Shown: positions 26,601 to 35,882, counted from the stretch's first letter. The stretch is 64,000 nucleotides of DNA from DATFCK01 sp963728975 (GCA_963728975.1 CAVSMF010000005.1:124001-188000); one strand, 5' to 3'. Numbers and translations: made by a program. The notes: generated by a model not told the origin, from the sequence alone.

Positions 26601-27361
26601 AGCGCGGCCTTCAGGTCGTTCACGTCGCGCAGGGAACTCCTCAATTCATCCTCGCGCGTTTGCATTGCGTAACGTCGAAAATTTACAATAGCCATCATGG
26701 CTGGCCGTTCATGCCTCGAACAAGGTTGCCGCCGTAATTGAACACCCGCTGCCAGTCCGTCCCAATTCGCTGGATGCGCAGCTCGAGATTGGATAGATGC
26801 TCGCCGCGCAGGATGCGAGCAAGCGGCCACTGTTCCACGGGAATAGCGACACCATCCAGAGTTGAGAGTGCGAATGTGTCCGCGAGTTTAGTGAGATGGC
26901 TGTGGTCCTACTCCAGTTGGAATACCCGTGCAACTGCATCGCAGCACGATTCTAATGCAATAGTCGGCCCTCGAAGTTGTTCCGCAGACAACCTCCCCTT
27001 CCTCAAGATTCTCGCGTACCACTTGCAGATGCACTTGACTCGCCCACAAGTGATTCCTCCTCTTCCTTTCGTTCTGTCGCTACCCGGAGAACACGCCGGG
27101 GAGCCGCTTCATTTTTCGAAGCACAACTTTGGCAGACTGAATTGCAACCTCGCTGCCGAAACAAATCGTCATCAGGTGCGACTGCCAGACCGCAGAATCC
27201 GGGAAAAGAATCTCCTTTAGCGTCTCGTAACAGAACATTCCGATAAACATCAATATGCCGGTCGCCGCCAGGGAGGCGTTCCGCCCCTGCTTCAGCTGTG
27301 ACTCAGCCGCGTTAATCGCGTCACGCTCGTTCTCTATCTCAGCGCTCGGGAGAGATTCCAC
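23618..27361 (-). pseudogene. decayed hybrid sensor histidine kinase (membrane, multi-PAS, HisKA/HATPase, receiver)
   Basis: Fragments in several frames line up as one gene. From the 5' end: a 93-residue piece with two membrane segments (27361-27083), a PAS-like piece (about 26880-26700; ends VFNYGGNLVRGMNGQP), then a long frame with about four PAS domains (26698-25333), a PAS plus HisKA piece with the phospho-His motif GVAHDLNNILTPI (25346-24477), a HATPase piece with the N box NISVNARDAM and the G box GTGLGLSTALGIV, and a receiver domain with phospho-Asp in VLTDIAMPYMSG (24399 to the stop at 23618). Breaks: after 27083, near 26698, at the CCC run near 25332, a frameshift plus in-frame TAG near 24430-24475, and the AAA run near 23787. 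This many lesions argues for real decay. Fragments could still be translated. Confidence 0.85.
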
Positions 27362-27827
27362 GGGGTTCGGGGACTGGTGAAACCGGTGTACCCGCCTTCA
27401 TCAGCCATTTGTTTGGAAGGCCAACGGCATCCACACCTGGACAGCAGCCAGCACGCAGGCGATCAGCGCCGGCGCTGGAAGATGCTGCCGACCGATGGTT
27501 CTTTTGGATACCGTCATGGGAGACGAACCCGACTAGAAGCAATTTTCCCGCCTTTTTCCGTGACTGTCGTTTTTTCAGCCTCCGACACCGATAGGATCTA
27601 TAATGTCAATAGTCTCACGCAATTCAATACGGAAGAACCTGGGTTTGGCATCTTTGCACACCAACCAGCCCCACTTCATAGCGCTCCACCGCCTATGCCT
27701 CCGCCGTCGGCGGATCGATGACCATTTTCACCTCGGGAATTCGGTCGGCGGGAAAATCGCCGGGTCGGGATAGTTAGCGGATTGAGGCACAAGAGCGAGC
27801 ACATCGATATTTCCATAGCCGGGCTGG
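27362..27827. other. non-coding or fully decayed stretch
   Basis: No intact gene is seen. The minus strand carries a possible remnant ending in IPEVKMVIDPPTAEA followed by a stop (about 27713-27760), preceded in another frame by NIDVLALVPQSANYPDPA, which could be the C-terminus of a lost gene with one frameshift. A hydrophobic run PALIACVLAAVQVWMPLAF near 27420-27480 may be a remnant membrane segment. The stretch lies between two pseudogenes, so this looks like a decaying region. Confidence 0.5.
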
Positions 27828-29014
27828 CTATATCCGCAGAGACCTCTTTAACTTTGCGCTTTCGATAACTGCTGCGAGAAGTTTTTGATTGCGCAAGCCG
27901 TCCTCGAACGTGGGCGCCGCAGCTGTCCGGGTCACGACTGCTTTCACGAAATCTGCAATGGTATGGGTAAAGGTGTGCTCGTATCCGATGATGTGGCCGG
28001 GCGGCCACCAGTTCTTGATGAACGGATGCGACGGCTCAGTCACCAAAATGTCGCGGAAACCTTGACGATCTTTTCGGGTCGTGCCGAGAGTAATATTTGA
28101 GACGGTTCATTTCTTCCAGGTCGAAATACAACGAACCGGCACTGCCGTTAATCTCCAAGGTAATGGAATTCTTCCGCCCGGGAGCGAAGCGCGTGGCCTC
28201 GAGCGAGGCGAGCGCCCCATTTTCAAAACGGCCGATCATCGTTACAGCGTCATCGACTGTAACCTTGGCCAGGTGGGGACGCCGCGCTGCGGCGTCCGGT
28301 CGGCGCAGCGCGCCGGCCCTACCGATACTGATGCGTCCTGATCAAAGGTCGTTTCTTGACGAACGTCTCGGTCATGGCGCAGACCTCAGTGATCTCGCCA
28401 ACCAGATAGCGGGCAAGATCGGCAATGTGCGAGAAAATATCGCCGAGCGCGCCGGACCCGGCACTATCGGATTGCAACCGCCAGACCAGCGGAAAATTCG
28501 GGTCGACAATCCAATCCTGGGCGTAACGAGCGCGGAAATGAAAAATGCGGTCCCCGATTTCGCCTTGCTCGATCATTTGCCTGGCCAGAGCAATGGCAGG
28601 GATTCGGCGATAATTGTGGCAAACCATGTTGATCACGCCCGCCTGCCGGACCGCCGCCGCCATGCGGCTCGCTTCCGGGACGGTCCGGGCCAGCGGTTTC
28701 TCGCAGAGAACGGCCTTGCCCGCCTTGGCGGCGGCCACCGCGATGTCGCAGTGGCTGTCGTTAGGGGTGCAGATATCGATGACATCAATACCGGGATCGG
28801 CAACAACCCGGCGCCAGTCGCTCTCCGTTTCCTCCCAACCAAACTTCTTGGCCGCCTTTTTTAGCGCCGCCGGATTCCGCCCGCAAATCGTTTTCATTCG
28901 GATGTCCGCGGGCAAATCGAAGAAGCAGGGCGCCTGGCGCCAGGCGTTGGAATGCGCTTTGCCCATGAATTGGTAGCCGATCAGACCGATTGTCAGAACG
29001 CGCTTCTTCGGCAT
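27828..29014 (-). pseudogene. Gfo/Idh/MocA oxidoreductase, disrupted by a palindromic insert and a frameshift
   Basis: The N-terminal Rossmann domain is intact: TIGLIGYQFMGKAHSNAW, CTPNDSHCDIAVAAAKAGKA and the signature CEKPLART. After codon 231 a GTAG element (28273-28322) introduces TAG and ends the frame. Beyond it the family sequence resumes with VTVDDAVTMIGRFENGALAS and GRKNSITLEINGSAG. A one-base insertion in the AAAA run near 28071-28075 then shifts the frame, after which ILVTEPSHPFIKNWWPPGH continues to the stop at 27828. A complete protein would have about 370-380 residues, normal for NAD(P)-dependent sugar dehydrogenases of this family. Substrate unknown. Confidence 0.85.
28273..28322. 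repeat. GTGG/GTAG element that truncates the Gfo/Idh gene
   Basis: Plus strand: GTGG GGACGCCGC GCT GCGGCGTCC, then a second GC-rich hairpin (GGCGCAGCGCGCC) ending CCCTAC. On the minus strand the element begins GTAG and its TAG (28319-28321) is the premature stop of the oxidoreductase. Confidence 0.8.
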
Positions 29015-29160
29015 GCCCTCACCTTACCCCTCTCCCTGAGCAAGAGGAAAGAAGAGATCATCCTGGAAACGAGCAAGCGGGAAAGAAATGGAGTGATGGA
29101 AAACGGAGACGAACTGTACCGGAGGTTCTTTCAAAAGCGGGTTTGCCCAAATGACTTCTT

Positions 29161-29275
29161 GTCATGTCGAGCGGAGTCGCCTGCCTCGCCGTAGCTCTAT
29201 GCGAAGGCTGGGAGACATCTCTTGCTGCTAGTAATCCTTTTAAATGAGAGATTCTTCGACTTCGCTCGGAATGAC
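29161..29275. repeat. dispersed foldback repeat (GTCATTCCGAGCGAAG family)
   Basis: Begins GTCATGTCGAGCGGAGTCG and ends CGACTTCGCTCGGAATGAC, an inverted pair of about 19 bases at each end with a 75-base interior. It sits in the 408-base gap 29015-29422, which otherwise shows only short words (a CCTCACCTTACCCCTCTCCC run near 29020 and GATCTGCGAAATCTGCAGATC near 29318) and no gene. Confidence 0.75.
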
Positions 29276-29422
29276 AAAAGGGGGGTCAACTCTGAACCCT
29301 TTCTTCAAATCAGCGTTGATCTGCGAAATCTGCAGATCAAAACGATCCGGAGCCGTTGGCAGACTCCTCTTTCGAGTGCTTTCGCGTATTTCGTGGGCTC
29401 CAACTCTGTGCGATGAAATCGG

Positions 29423-30391
29423 TCAGGCGCCAAACACGTTTAAAAATGCCACCTCGATGGCGAGCGCTTCCTGGATGTTGCGACCCAGGTGATCGCGCAT
29501 TTCCTCCAGGCGCCGGAGCCTTTTCAGGATCTCAACCGTGGTAAAGCGGTCGGCGACGACGGACGTTTCCTTTTTTAGTTCCGGCAATTCGCGCGAGGCC
29601 ACACCGTTTTTGGCCCGGAGCAGATCGGACCACCAGCCAAACAGGACCTCGAGGAGACGAGCACGCCGCTCCAAGTACAGGCTTTCGGTTAGGGCTTTGT
29701 AATAGCTTTCCCGTTCCTCCAGCCAGGCGCCATCGGTCGAATTTTGATACCGGGCTTGTTCCGCCTTGAGCGCATCGGCGTTGGTTTGCTTGATTTGTTC
29801 CCGAATACGGCCGAACAGGCGCTGCAAACCCTGGGCCATGCGATAAGCATGCTCAACCTTCCAGGATTTCCTGCCTGCTGCCTGGCGCAGAAGTTCGACC
29901 AGCTCGCTTTCCTCCGTTGATCGCCCCGATTCGGCCGAGGCCAGCGAAATCATAATGCACCGCGAACGGATGGTTTCGGGGAGCGCCTCCGGCAGTCCGC
30001 TCAACAATAGCAGGAGCGAATCCCCGGGAGGTTCTTCCAGTGTTTTCAAAAACGCGTTCGCTGCTTCGGGCCGCAAACGGTCGGCCTCGGAAATAATCGC
30101 GACTTTGCGGCGGCCCTCGATCGCCCGCATTCGCAGGGCATGTTCCAGGCTCCGGATTTGCTCGGTGACGATGCGGCGAGATTTGGATTCCGGTTCGGCC
30201 ACGAACACTTCCCTGGCTCGCGCGGAAAAAACGTCGCCCGATTTGGTACCGTTAACGAGCTCCGTCAGATCGGCGGCAAGTTTTCGCTTTCCGCTGCCCG
30301 CTCCGCCGGAGATCAGGTAGGCATGCCCGAGCCGATTTTGAGTATGAGCACGGCGGAGATAATCGAGCGCGGCACCGGGAGAAAAGGCCAT
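29423..30391 (-). CDS. holB: DNA polymerase III delta' subunit
   Basis: A 322-residue AAA+ clamp-loader subunit that works with delta and gamma/tau to load the sliding clamp. The N-terminus ALDYLRRAHTQNRLGHAYLI is typical of HolB; the P-loop is GGAGSGKRKLA; the middle has KVAIISEADRLRPEAANAFL, then KTLEEPPGDSLLLLLS and TIRSRC. The zinc-binding cysteines often seen between P-loop and Walker B in HolB/DnaX are not obvious. It begins two bases after the tmk stop, so tmk-holB form an operon, a common bacterial pairing. Confidence 0.9.
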   Translation of the reverse strand: MAFSPGAALDYLRRAHTQNRLGHAYLISGGAGSGKRKLAADLTELVNGTKSGDVFSARAREVFVAEPESKSRRIVTEQIRSLEHALRMRAIEGRRKVAIISEADRLRPEAANAFLKTLEEPPGDSLLLLLSGLPEALPETIRSRCIMISLASAESGRSTEESELVELLRQAAGRKSWKVEHAYRMAQGLQRLFGRIREQIKQTNADALKAEQARYQNSTDGAWLEERESYYKALTESLYLERRARLLEVLFGWWSDLLRAKNGVASRELPELKKETSVVADRFTTVEILKRLRRLEEMRDHLGRNIQEALAIEVAFLNVFGA

Positions 30392-30393
30392 CT

Positions 30394-31098
30394 TTACGAT
30401 TGGGGATGGCGGCCTCTGGCTCGAAGAGGCCGATGGCTCGAAGAGATTGCGGATTGCGGATTGCCTGGCAGCACCGGAAATCGCGACGAAAGTATTTGCC
30501 AGATTTCCTCTTCGATCTTGTCCGCGGATGGCGCCCCGTCAATCAAGACGATCCGATCCGGCTCTTCCGCGGCGATCTGGCGGTAACCTCTTCGAACTTC
30601 CTCGTAGAATTCGGCTGGTTCCATTTCCATTCGATCGGGCCGGCGCGGTTTCGCCAGGCGGTTTTGAGCGGTTTTTTCATCAACATCCAACACGATGGTG
30701 AGGTCAGGCACACAATCGCCAACGGCAAACGCGTTCAATTGCCGAACCATCGCCCGATCGAGCTTTCGGGCCGCTCCCTGATAAGCCGTGGTCGAATCGA
30801 AGAAACGGTCCGACAGCACGCAGGTCCCGGCGGCCAGGGCAGGCTTGATAATCTCGCGCACGAGCTGGCTCCGACTCGCCTCGAACAGGAGCAGCTCGGT
30901 CTGGGCCGACATTCCGCTGCCCTTGGGAGAAAACTGAAGCAATTCACGGATCGCCTCCCCGATCGGCGTCCCGCCCGGTTCGCGGGTCAGCAGAAAAGGA
31001 ACGCCTAACGACTCCAGCCGGGCAGCCAGCCGCCGGATCTGGGTCGATTTTCCGCAACCTTCTGTTCCTTCAAAGCTGATAAACGGTAACCGCGCCAT
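30394..31098 (-). CDS. tmk: thymidylate kinase
   Basis: Phosphorylates dTMP to dTDP. The 234-residue protein has the P-loop FEGTEGCGKSTQIRRL, the TREPGGTPIGEAIR loop, and DRFFDSTTAYQGAARKLD with the dTMP-binding Arg and Gln. The LID region (LAKPRRPDRME) and EEVRRGYRQIA follow. ATG 31098 is preferred over a TTG at 31101. The last 22 or so residues (from PGNPQSAISS) exceed the usual length and are encoded by repeated GCAATCC words and a hairpin, so the C-terminus has probably been extended by inserted repeat DNA. Confidence 0.93.
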   Translation of the reverse strand: MARLPFISFEGTEGCGKSTQIRRLAARLESLGVPFLLTREPGGTPIGEAIRELLQFSPKGSGMSAQTELLLFEASRSQLVREIIKPALAAGTCVLSDRFFDSTTAYQGAARKLDRAMVRQLNAFAVGDCVPDLTIVLDVDEKTAQNRLAKPRRPDRMEMEPAEFYEEVRRGYRQIAAEEPDRIVLIDGAPSADKIEEEIWQILSSRFPVLPGNPQSAISSSHRPLRARGRHPQS

Positions 31099-31145
31099 CA
31101 AGACGACTTTGAAATAAGGCAGGCCGGTTGTCGAATAAAGACGCG

Positions 31146-31236
31146 GTAGGGACGGCGCCCTGCGCTGTCCGGACGCCGCGGCCCCGGCGCCCTGCCAATT
31201 TAGCCCTCCCTGGCGATTGCGGTCAATCGCCGCTAC
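31146..31236. repeat. GTAG paired palindromic element
   Basis: Left: GTAG GGACGGCGC CCT GCGCTGTCC. Right on the minus strand: GTAGC GGCGATTG ACCG CAATCGCC. It fills the gap between the divergent tmk and EVE genes and ends ten bases before the EVE start codon. Its right hairpin is shared with 19055-19151. Confidence 0.8.
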
Positions 31237-31246
31237 CTTGCTGTGA

Positions 31247-31654
31247 ATGAAAAACTACTGGCTCGTTAAACAGGAACCTTCCTCCTATTCCTGGTCCGAT
31301 TTTTCCAAGGAGAAAGGCACGAGCTGGACCGGGGTGCGCAATTATTCAGCCCGCAATAATCTCCGCGGAATGGCCAAGGGCGACGAGGTGCTTTTTTATC
31401 ATAGCGGCGAAGAAAAGGCGGTAGTCGGCATTGCCAGGGTGACCCGGGATGCCTACCCCGACTCGACTGCAACCGAAGGCGATTGGAGCGCGGTCGATTT
31501 GGCGCCGGTCAAGCGCCTGCCCCGGCCGGTCACGCTGGGGGAAATCAAGAAAACCGCCCGGCTCCAAAAAATCGCTCTGGTGCGGCAGTCACGTTTGTCG
31601 GTGATGCCGCTTAGCCAGACCGAGTTTCGAACGATTGTTGGCATGGCCGGCTGA
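31247..31654 (+). CDS. EVE-domain protein
   Basis: A 135-residue single-domain EVE protein. The start MKNYWLVKQEPSSYSWSDF, the WTGVRNYSARNNLR box and the KGDEVLFYHSGEEKAVVGIA box define the family. EVE domains belong to the PUA-like fold and bind modified bases in DNA or RNA. Here it stands as the first gene of a plus-strand group with the deacetylase and the PHP-GT4 fusion, but a functional link is not evident. Confidence 0.9.
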   Translation: MKNYWLVKQEPSSYSWSDFSKEKGTSWTGVRNYSARNNLRGMAKGDEVLFYHSGEEKAVVGIARVTRDAYPDSTATEGDWSAVDLAPVKRLPRPVTLGEIKKTARLQKIALVRQSRLSVMPLSQTEFRTIVGMAG

Positions 31655-31732
31655 CCTGGCTTTTTCGGGCCAGGAATCCCGCCTTTACTTTGCGCTTGTT
31701 TGGGAACAGACCGGGATTGAAATTTGCCCGCA

Positions 31733-32548
31733 ATGACAACGGCTACCACGATGCAATTTCTTCCAGCGCTGGCTACGGCTACCGCCCAGAACGACGCACT
31801 CGTGGTCTCGCTTCACGATGTCGCGCCCGGCAATTACCAGGTCTCCGAGAAGATAGTTTCTGAACTGGCTCGAAAAGGGGTCCGGGTAACGTCCCTTTTG
31901 GTCGTCCCGGATTATCATCATGAGGGCCGGATCGCCAACGACCGCCGGTTCGTTTCCTGGCTGCGGAGTCTCCAGTTGGACGGACACGAGGTTGTTATTC
32001 ATGGTTATTTTCATGAACGCCCCCGGCGGCCGGGCGAATCCTTATCCAAGCGATTTTTGACCAGGGTTTACACCCAGGATGAAGGGGAATTCTTCGATTT
32101 GGATTATGAAACGGCCTTGCAGCGGATCACCAGCGGACGCGATGAATTCCATGCCGCCGGGCTAAACCCTCACGGGTTCGTCGCGCCGGCCTGGCTGTTA
32201 GGCAGCGAAGCGGAAAAGGCGGCCCGCGATGCCGGGATGGAATACACAACACGCCTGGGATCGATCCGGGACCTTCGTTCCGGGGAAGATTTTCCAACCC
32301 GTTCTCTGGTCTACAGCGTGCGAAACCGATGGCGCCGGCGGGTGAGCCTGGTTTGGAATGCCGCTCTCGGCCAAATCGCTCGGCCCAACGAGGTTTTGCG
32401 GCTCAGCATCCATCCGGTGGATTATGCGCATCCGATAGTCTGGCGGCAGATCTGCCGGTTGGTTGAAACCGCAATAGGGCGGCGAACCGCTACCACTTAC
32501 CGGGATTGGATCGCCGAATGGAGATTACGAAGAAATAGCCGCTTATGA
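31733..32548 (+). CDS. polysaccharide deacetylase-like protein (DUF2334)
   Basis: A 271-residue protein with a divergent NodB-like barrel. The motif VVSLHDVAPGNY holds the first Asp, GHEVVIHGYFHERPRRPGE has the H-x3-H metal pair, and HGFVAPAWLLG and RLSIHPVDY supply later active-site residues. DUF2334 proteins are proposed carbohydrate deacetylases; no signal peptide is visible, so it is probably cytoplasmic. Its stop overlaps the ATG of the PHP-GT4 gene, so they are coupled and likely act on the same glycan or glycolipid. The ATG at 31733 is chosen over a TTG at 31724. Confidence 0.83.
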   Translation: MTTATTMQFLPALATATAQNDALVVSLHDVAPGNYQVSEKIVSELARKGVRVTSLLVVPDYHHEGRIANDRRFVSWLRSLQLDGHEVVIHGYFHERPRRPGESLSKRFLTRVYTQDEGEFFDLDYETALQRITSGRDEFHAAGLNPHGFVAPAWLLGSEAEKAARDAGMEYTTRLGSIRDLRSGEDFPTRSLVYSVRNRWRRRVSLVWNAALGQIARPNEVLRLSIHPVDYAHPIVWRQICRLVETAIGRRTATTYRDWIAEWRLRRNSRL

Positions 32549-34947
32549 GCAAGTGCGATCTGCATCTTCATTCGAGCTATAGTGCGCGGTCCGAGGAGTG
32601 GTTATTCCGCCGATTCGATTTTCCCGACAGCTGCTCCGAACCGGGCTGGCTGCATGCCAAGCTCCTGGATGCCGGCATGGATTTCGTGACGATTACCGAC
32701 CACGATAGCATCGAAGGGTGCCTTCAAATTGCCGATCTCCCGCATTCCTTCATCAGCGAACAGGTCACCACCTACTTCCCCCAGGACCCGTGCAAGATTC
32801 ATCTGCTGGTGTGGGGAATTTCGGAGGCGGACCACGCCGCAATCGTCCGGCTGCGTGACAACATCTTCGATTTGCAGCAATACCTCGCCACCGAACAGAT
32901 TGCTCATGCTGTCGCCCACCCGCTCTACAGCATCAATGGCAAACTGGATGCCTCCCACCTCGAACGGCTGATCCTCCTGTTCAAGCACTTTGAGGGCATT
33001 AACGGATTGCGCGACGCCCTCCTGAGCGAGCTGGCCCAGACTCTTTTCAACGGCTTGACCGCGGAAAAAATCGACGAATTTGCCAATCGCCATAACCTCA
33101 AGCCCACTCACCCGGAACCGTGGCGAAAAATCCTGGTGGCGGGCTCGGACGATCACGGTGGCAGATTTCTTGGCTCCGCCTATACCGAAACGCCGCCAGC
33201 CGCCTCGGCTCAGGAATTTTTGAGGCACATTCAGACTGGCCAGTGCGCCACCAAGGGACAGGGCGGAACGCCTCTGGCCCTTTCCCATGGATTTTACAAT
33301 ACGCTTTCGCGTTTCATTCAGGAGCGCTTTCACGAAGATCTTGGGCCGAGCGCGGTTCTACTGGAGAAAATGTTCTCGCGGTTCATGGAAGGACGCGATC
33401 CGACCGAATTCACCATGACCGAAAAGGCTACCTTTATTGCCCAGGGGGTTTTATCCGGAAAAATTTTCGAGTTGGCCAAGCCGGCCAATGTCTCCCTCTG
33501 GAAAGAACTTTCGGGACATTTCTCCCGGCCGGAAACCAAAGCGAAATTGAGCGAAGAACTCAGTGCCGTTCCGGAGCCCGAGCGGAGAACGTTCCTTATG
33601 GCGAACCTGGTGGCCGAGCAACTGGCTTTCCGTCTTTTCCAAAAATTCGTGGGGCAAGTCAGCAGCGGAAACCTGGTGGAAGGCATGCAGGCCGTCAGTG
33701 CGATTGTCCCAATCCTGGTTATTCTGTCGCCCTACATTTACGCATTTCACAGCCAGGCGCCGTCGCGGAAGTGGCTCCGGCAGATTTTTCAGGAATTGAC
33801 CGGGGCGGTCCCGCCGGCGCTGCGAAACACCAAGCGAGCCTGGTTCACCGACACACTCGAGGACGTTAACGGCGTTGCCACTACCATCCGCACCATGACC
33901 GCGGCGGGTGCGGCTGCCGGCAAACAATTGACCGTGGTCACCTCGCGCAGCGAGCCGGTAACGGACGCCATTCCGATCAAGAATTTTCCGCCGATCGGGG
34001 AATTTGAATTGCCCGAGTATGAACTGCAAAAACTGAGTTTTCCTCCGATTCTGCAAATTCTCGATTACATCCAGCGCGAACAATTTACCGAGATCATCAT
34101 TAGCACTCCCGGCCCGATCGGCCTAACCGGGCTGCTCGCGGCCAAAATGCTCAACCTCCAAACCAGCGGCATCTATCACACCGATTTTCCACAATATGTT
34201 CGGATCCTGACCGAAGACAGCTTTCTGGAAAGTATCGCCTGGCGCTACATGCACTGGTTCTATGGCCAGCTCGATACCGTTTTTGTCAATTCGGAAGAAT
34301 ACCGTCAAAGCTGGATCAACCGCGGCCTGGAACCGGGCAAGCTCAAGATCCTGCCGCGGGGACTTGACACCGAGCTTTTCGATCCGAATCGGCGAGATCC
34401 CGCTTTTTGGGAGAAATTCGGTTCGACAAACGGGAAGGTGCGCCTCCTCTACGTGGGACGAATCTCGAAGGAAAAGAACCTGGATTTGCTGGGGGAGGCT
34501 TACCGGCAATTGCGAGAGGAAGGTTTGCCGATCGAACTTCTGGTGGTCGGACACGGACCGTATTCCGAGACCCTGGCCGAGTCTCTGCCCGATGCGATTT
34601 TTACCGGCTACTTGAAAGGGAAGGAACTGGCAACCGCCTACGCATCGGCGGATGTTTTTGCGTTTCCCAGTACGACCGACACTTTTGGAAACGTTATCAT
34701 CGAGGCCCAGGCTTCCGGCGTTCCAGTGATCGTATCCGACGGGGGCGGACCCAAAGAGCTGGTAGACGACGGGCAGAACGGCCTGGTAACCAAATCGCAC
34801 GACCTGGGCGATTTCACCCGCGCTATCCGCGAGCTGGTGGCGGATCCGGGGTTACGAAAAAAGATGGGGATTCGGGCGCGGGAAAGTGTAATCGATCGAA
34901 CCTGGCCGGAGGCGTTCCGGAGATTCTGGGCCAGCACCGAAGAGTGA
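32545..34947 (+). CDS. fusion of a PHP domain and a GT4 glycosyltransferase
   Basis: An 800-residue protein. Residues about 1-260 are a PHP phosphoesterase-like domain: CDLHLHSSYSARSEEW, ITDHDSIEG, HAVAHPLYS and AGSDDHGGRFLG supply metal ligands. A helical connector of about 150 residues with one or two hydrophobic stretches (IVPILVILSPYIYAFHS) follows. Residues about 420-800 are a GT4 transferase: TDFPQYVRILTEDSFLES, RLLYVGRISKEKNLDLLGEA, and STTDTFGNVIIEAQASGVPV with its EX7E motif. The GT part resembles diacylglycerol glycosyltransferases. Coupling to a deacetylase suggests synthesis of an amino-sugar glycolipid; this is inference. Confidence 0.88.
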   Translation: MSKCDLHLHSSYSARSEEWLFRRFDFPDSCSEPGWLHAKLLDAGMDFVTITDHDSIEGCLQIADLPHSFISEQVTTYFPQDPCKIHLLVWGISEADHAAIVRLRDNIFDLQQYLATEQIAHAVAHPLYSINGKLDASHLERLILLFKHFEGINGLRDALLSELAQTLFNGLTAEKIDEFANRHNLKPTHPEPWRKILVAGSDDHGGRFLGSAYTETPPAASAQEFLRHIQTGQCATKGQGGTPLALSHGFYNTLSRFIQERFHEDLGPSAVLLEKMFSRFMEGRDPTEFTMTEKATFIAQGVLSGKIFELAKPANVSLWKELSGHFSRPETKAKLSEELSAVPEPERRTFLMANLVAEQLAFRLFQKFVGQVSSGNLVEGMQAVSAIVPILVILSPYIYAFHSQAPSRKWLRQIFQELTGAVPPALRNTKRAWFTDTLEDVNGVATTIRTMTAAGAAAGKQLTVVTSRSEPVTDAIPIKNFPPIGEFELPEYELQKLSFPPILQILDYIQREQFTEIIISTPGPIGLTGLLAAKMLNLQTSGIYHTDFPQYVRILTEDSFLESIAWRYMHWFYGQLDTVFVNSEEYRQSWINRGLEPGKLKILPRGLDTELFDPNRRDPAFWEKFGSTNGKVRLLYVGRISKEKNLDLLGEAYRQLREEGLPIELLVVGHGPYSETLAESLPDAIFTGYLKGKELATAYASADVFAFPSTTDTFGNVIIEAQASGVPVIVSDGGGPKELVDDGQNGLVTKSHDLGDFTRAIRELVADPGLRKKMGIRARESVIDRTWPEAFRRFWASTEE

Positions 34948-34957
34948 TTCCAAGCGC

Positions 34958-35882
34958 TTAAGCGGGCAACGGCGGCGGAGGAGCGGGCGGCTCCGGTTGA
35001 GGCAAAGTCGCCCAAACGTCATAATCCGGGCCGAACTGTCTGAAAAAGAAAAGCCCGAACCCTCGAAGCCAGACGAACATCGGCAATAAGAGAACCGTTC
35101 CCACGTAGGGAAGCGCCGCCAGACAACAGGTCAGGCAGGTTGCGATGCAACTGATCACGATCACGGCCATTACCAGGACAATCCCAAACAGAACAAACAA
35201 AACGAACGACCCGAGATTGCTTGCAATCAACCGGATCACTTGGACGAAGGCGCGGGCCGCGGAACAGCGCTGCCGGTACATCACGAACGGCATGAAATAG
35301 CCGATAACTCCAAAAAAAAGGCCGAACGAAAGCCAAAACGCCACCAGAAAAACGATCAACCCGATCGCGGCCGGGCCGGGTGGACGATTCTCCAGCCACC
35401 CTAACGGCAGAAAAATGCCGAGCATGATTCCGGCAAGCAGCAGCGCGCCGAAAGTCACCGCCATCAGGAACAAAAAATAACTGTTCCCCTCCTTTCGGGT
35501 ACTCCCGCCACGGCGCGACGATGGCAGCGCGGTTTCGAACGACGCAGTCGGTAAAGATAAAGGTGCCGCGCGCTTTCAGCCAGTTCACCACCACGATAAA
35601 AGCGAAAAAAAAGAGGGCGCCTAGAACGATGAGGATCAGCAGCCACGGCTGCCATTGCGGCCAATCAGAAGCTGCAAATCCGGACCACGGTCCCCAATGG
35701 TAGTAATGGTGGCGCCCGTTCCCGAAGGAAGAGAAATTGAATCCTCCGCCGGCGGTAAAATGACCGGCCAAGAACGCGGCAAAACCAATAACGCACCACT
35801 TTGCAAAATCGAACGGCTGGAAAAGGATCTTTTTCATCGCCTCGTAACCTTCACCAAACGGTTTGAATATTTCGATGTTCAT
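34958..35882 (-). pseudogene. multi-pass membrane protein split by a one-base frameshift
   Basis: Two overlapping frames join as one protein of about 308 residues. The N-part starts MNIEIFKPFGEGYEAMKKIL and contains FDFAKWCVIGFAAFLAG and a second helix. The C-part resumes with FLMAVTFGALLLAGIMLGIF and has four to five more helices and a proline-rich tail (PEPPAPPPPLPA). They are separated at GGAGGGG near 35486-35496, where one extra G explains the shift (APWREYPK followed by EGNSYFLFLMAV). The family looks like bacterial DUF4013/DUF7544-type membrane proteins, but I cannot name it. If the extra G is a sequencing error the gene is intact. Confidence 0.75.
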
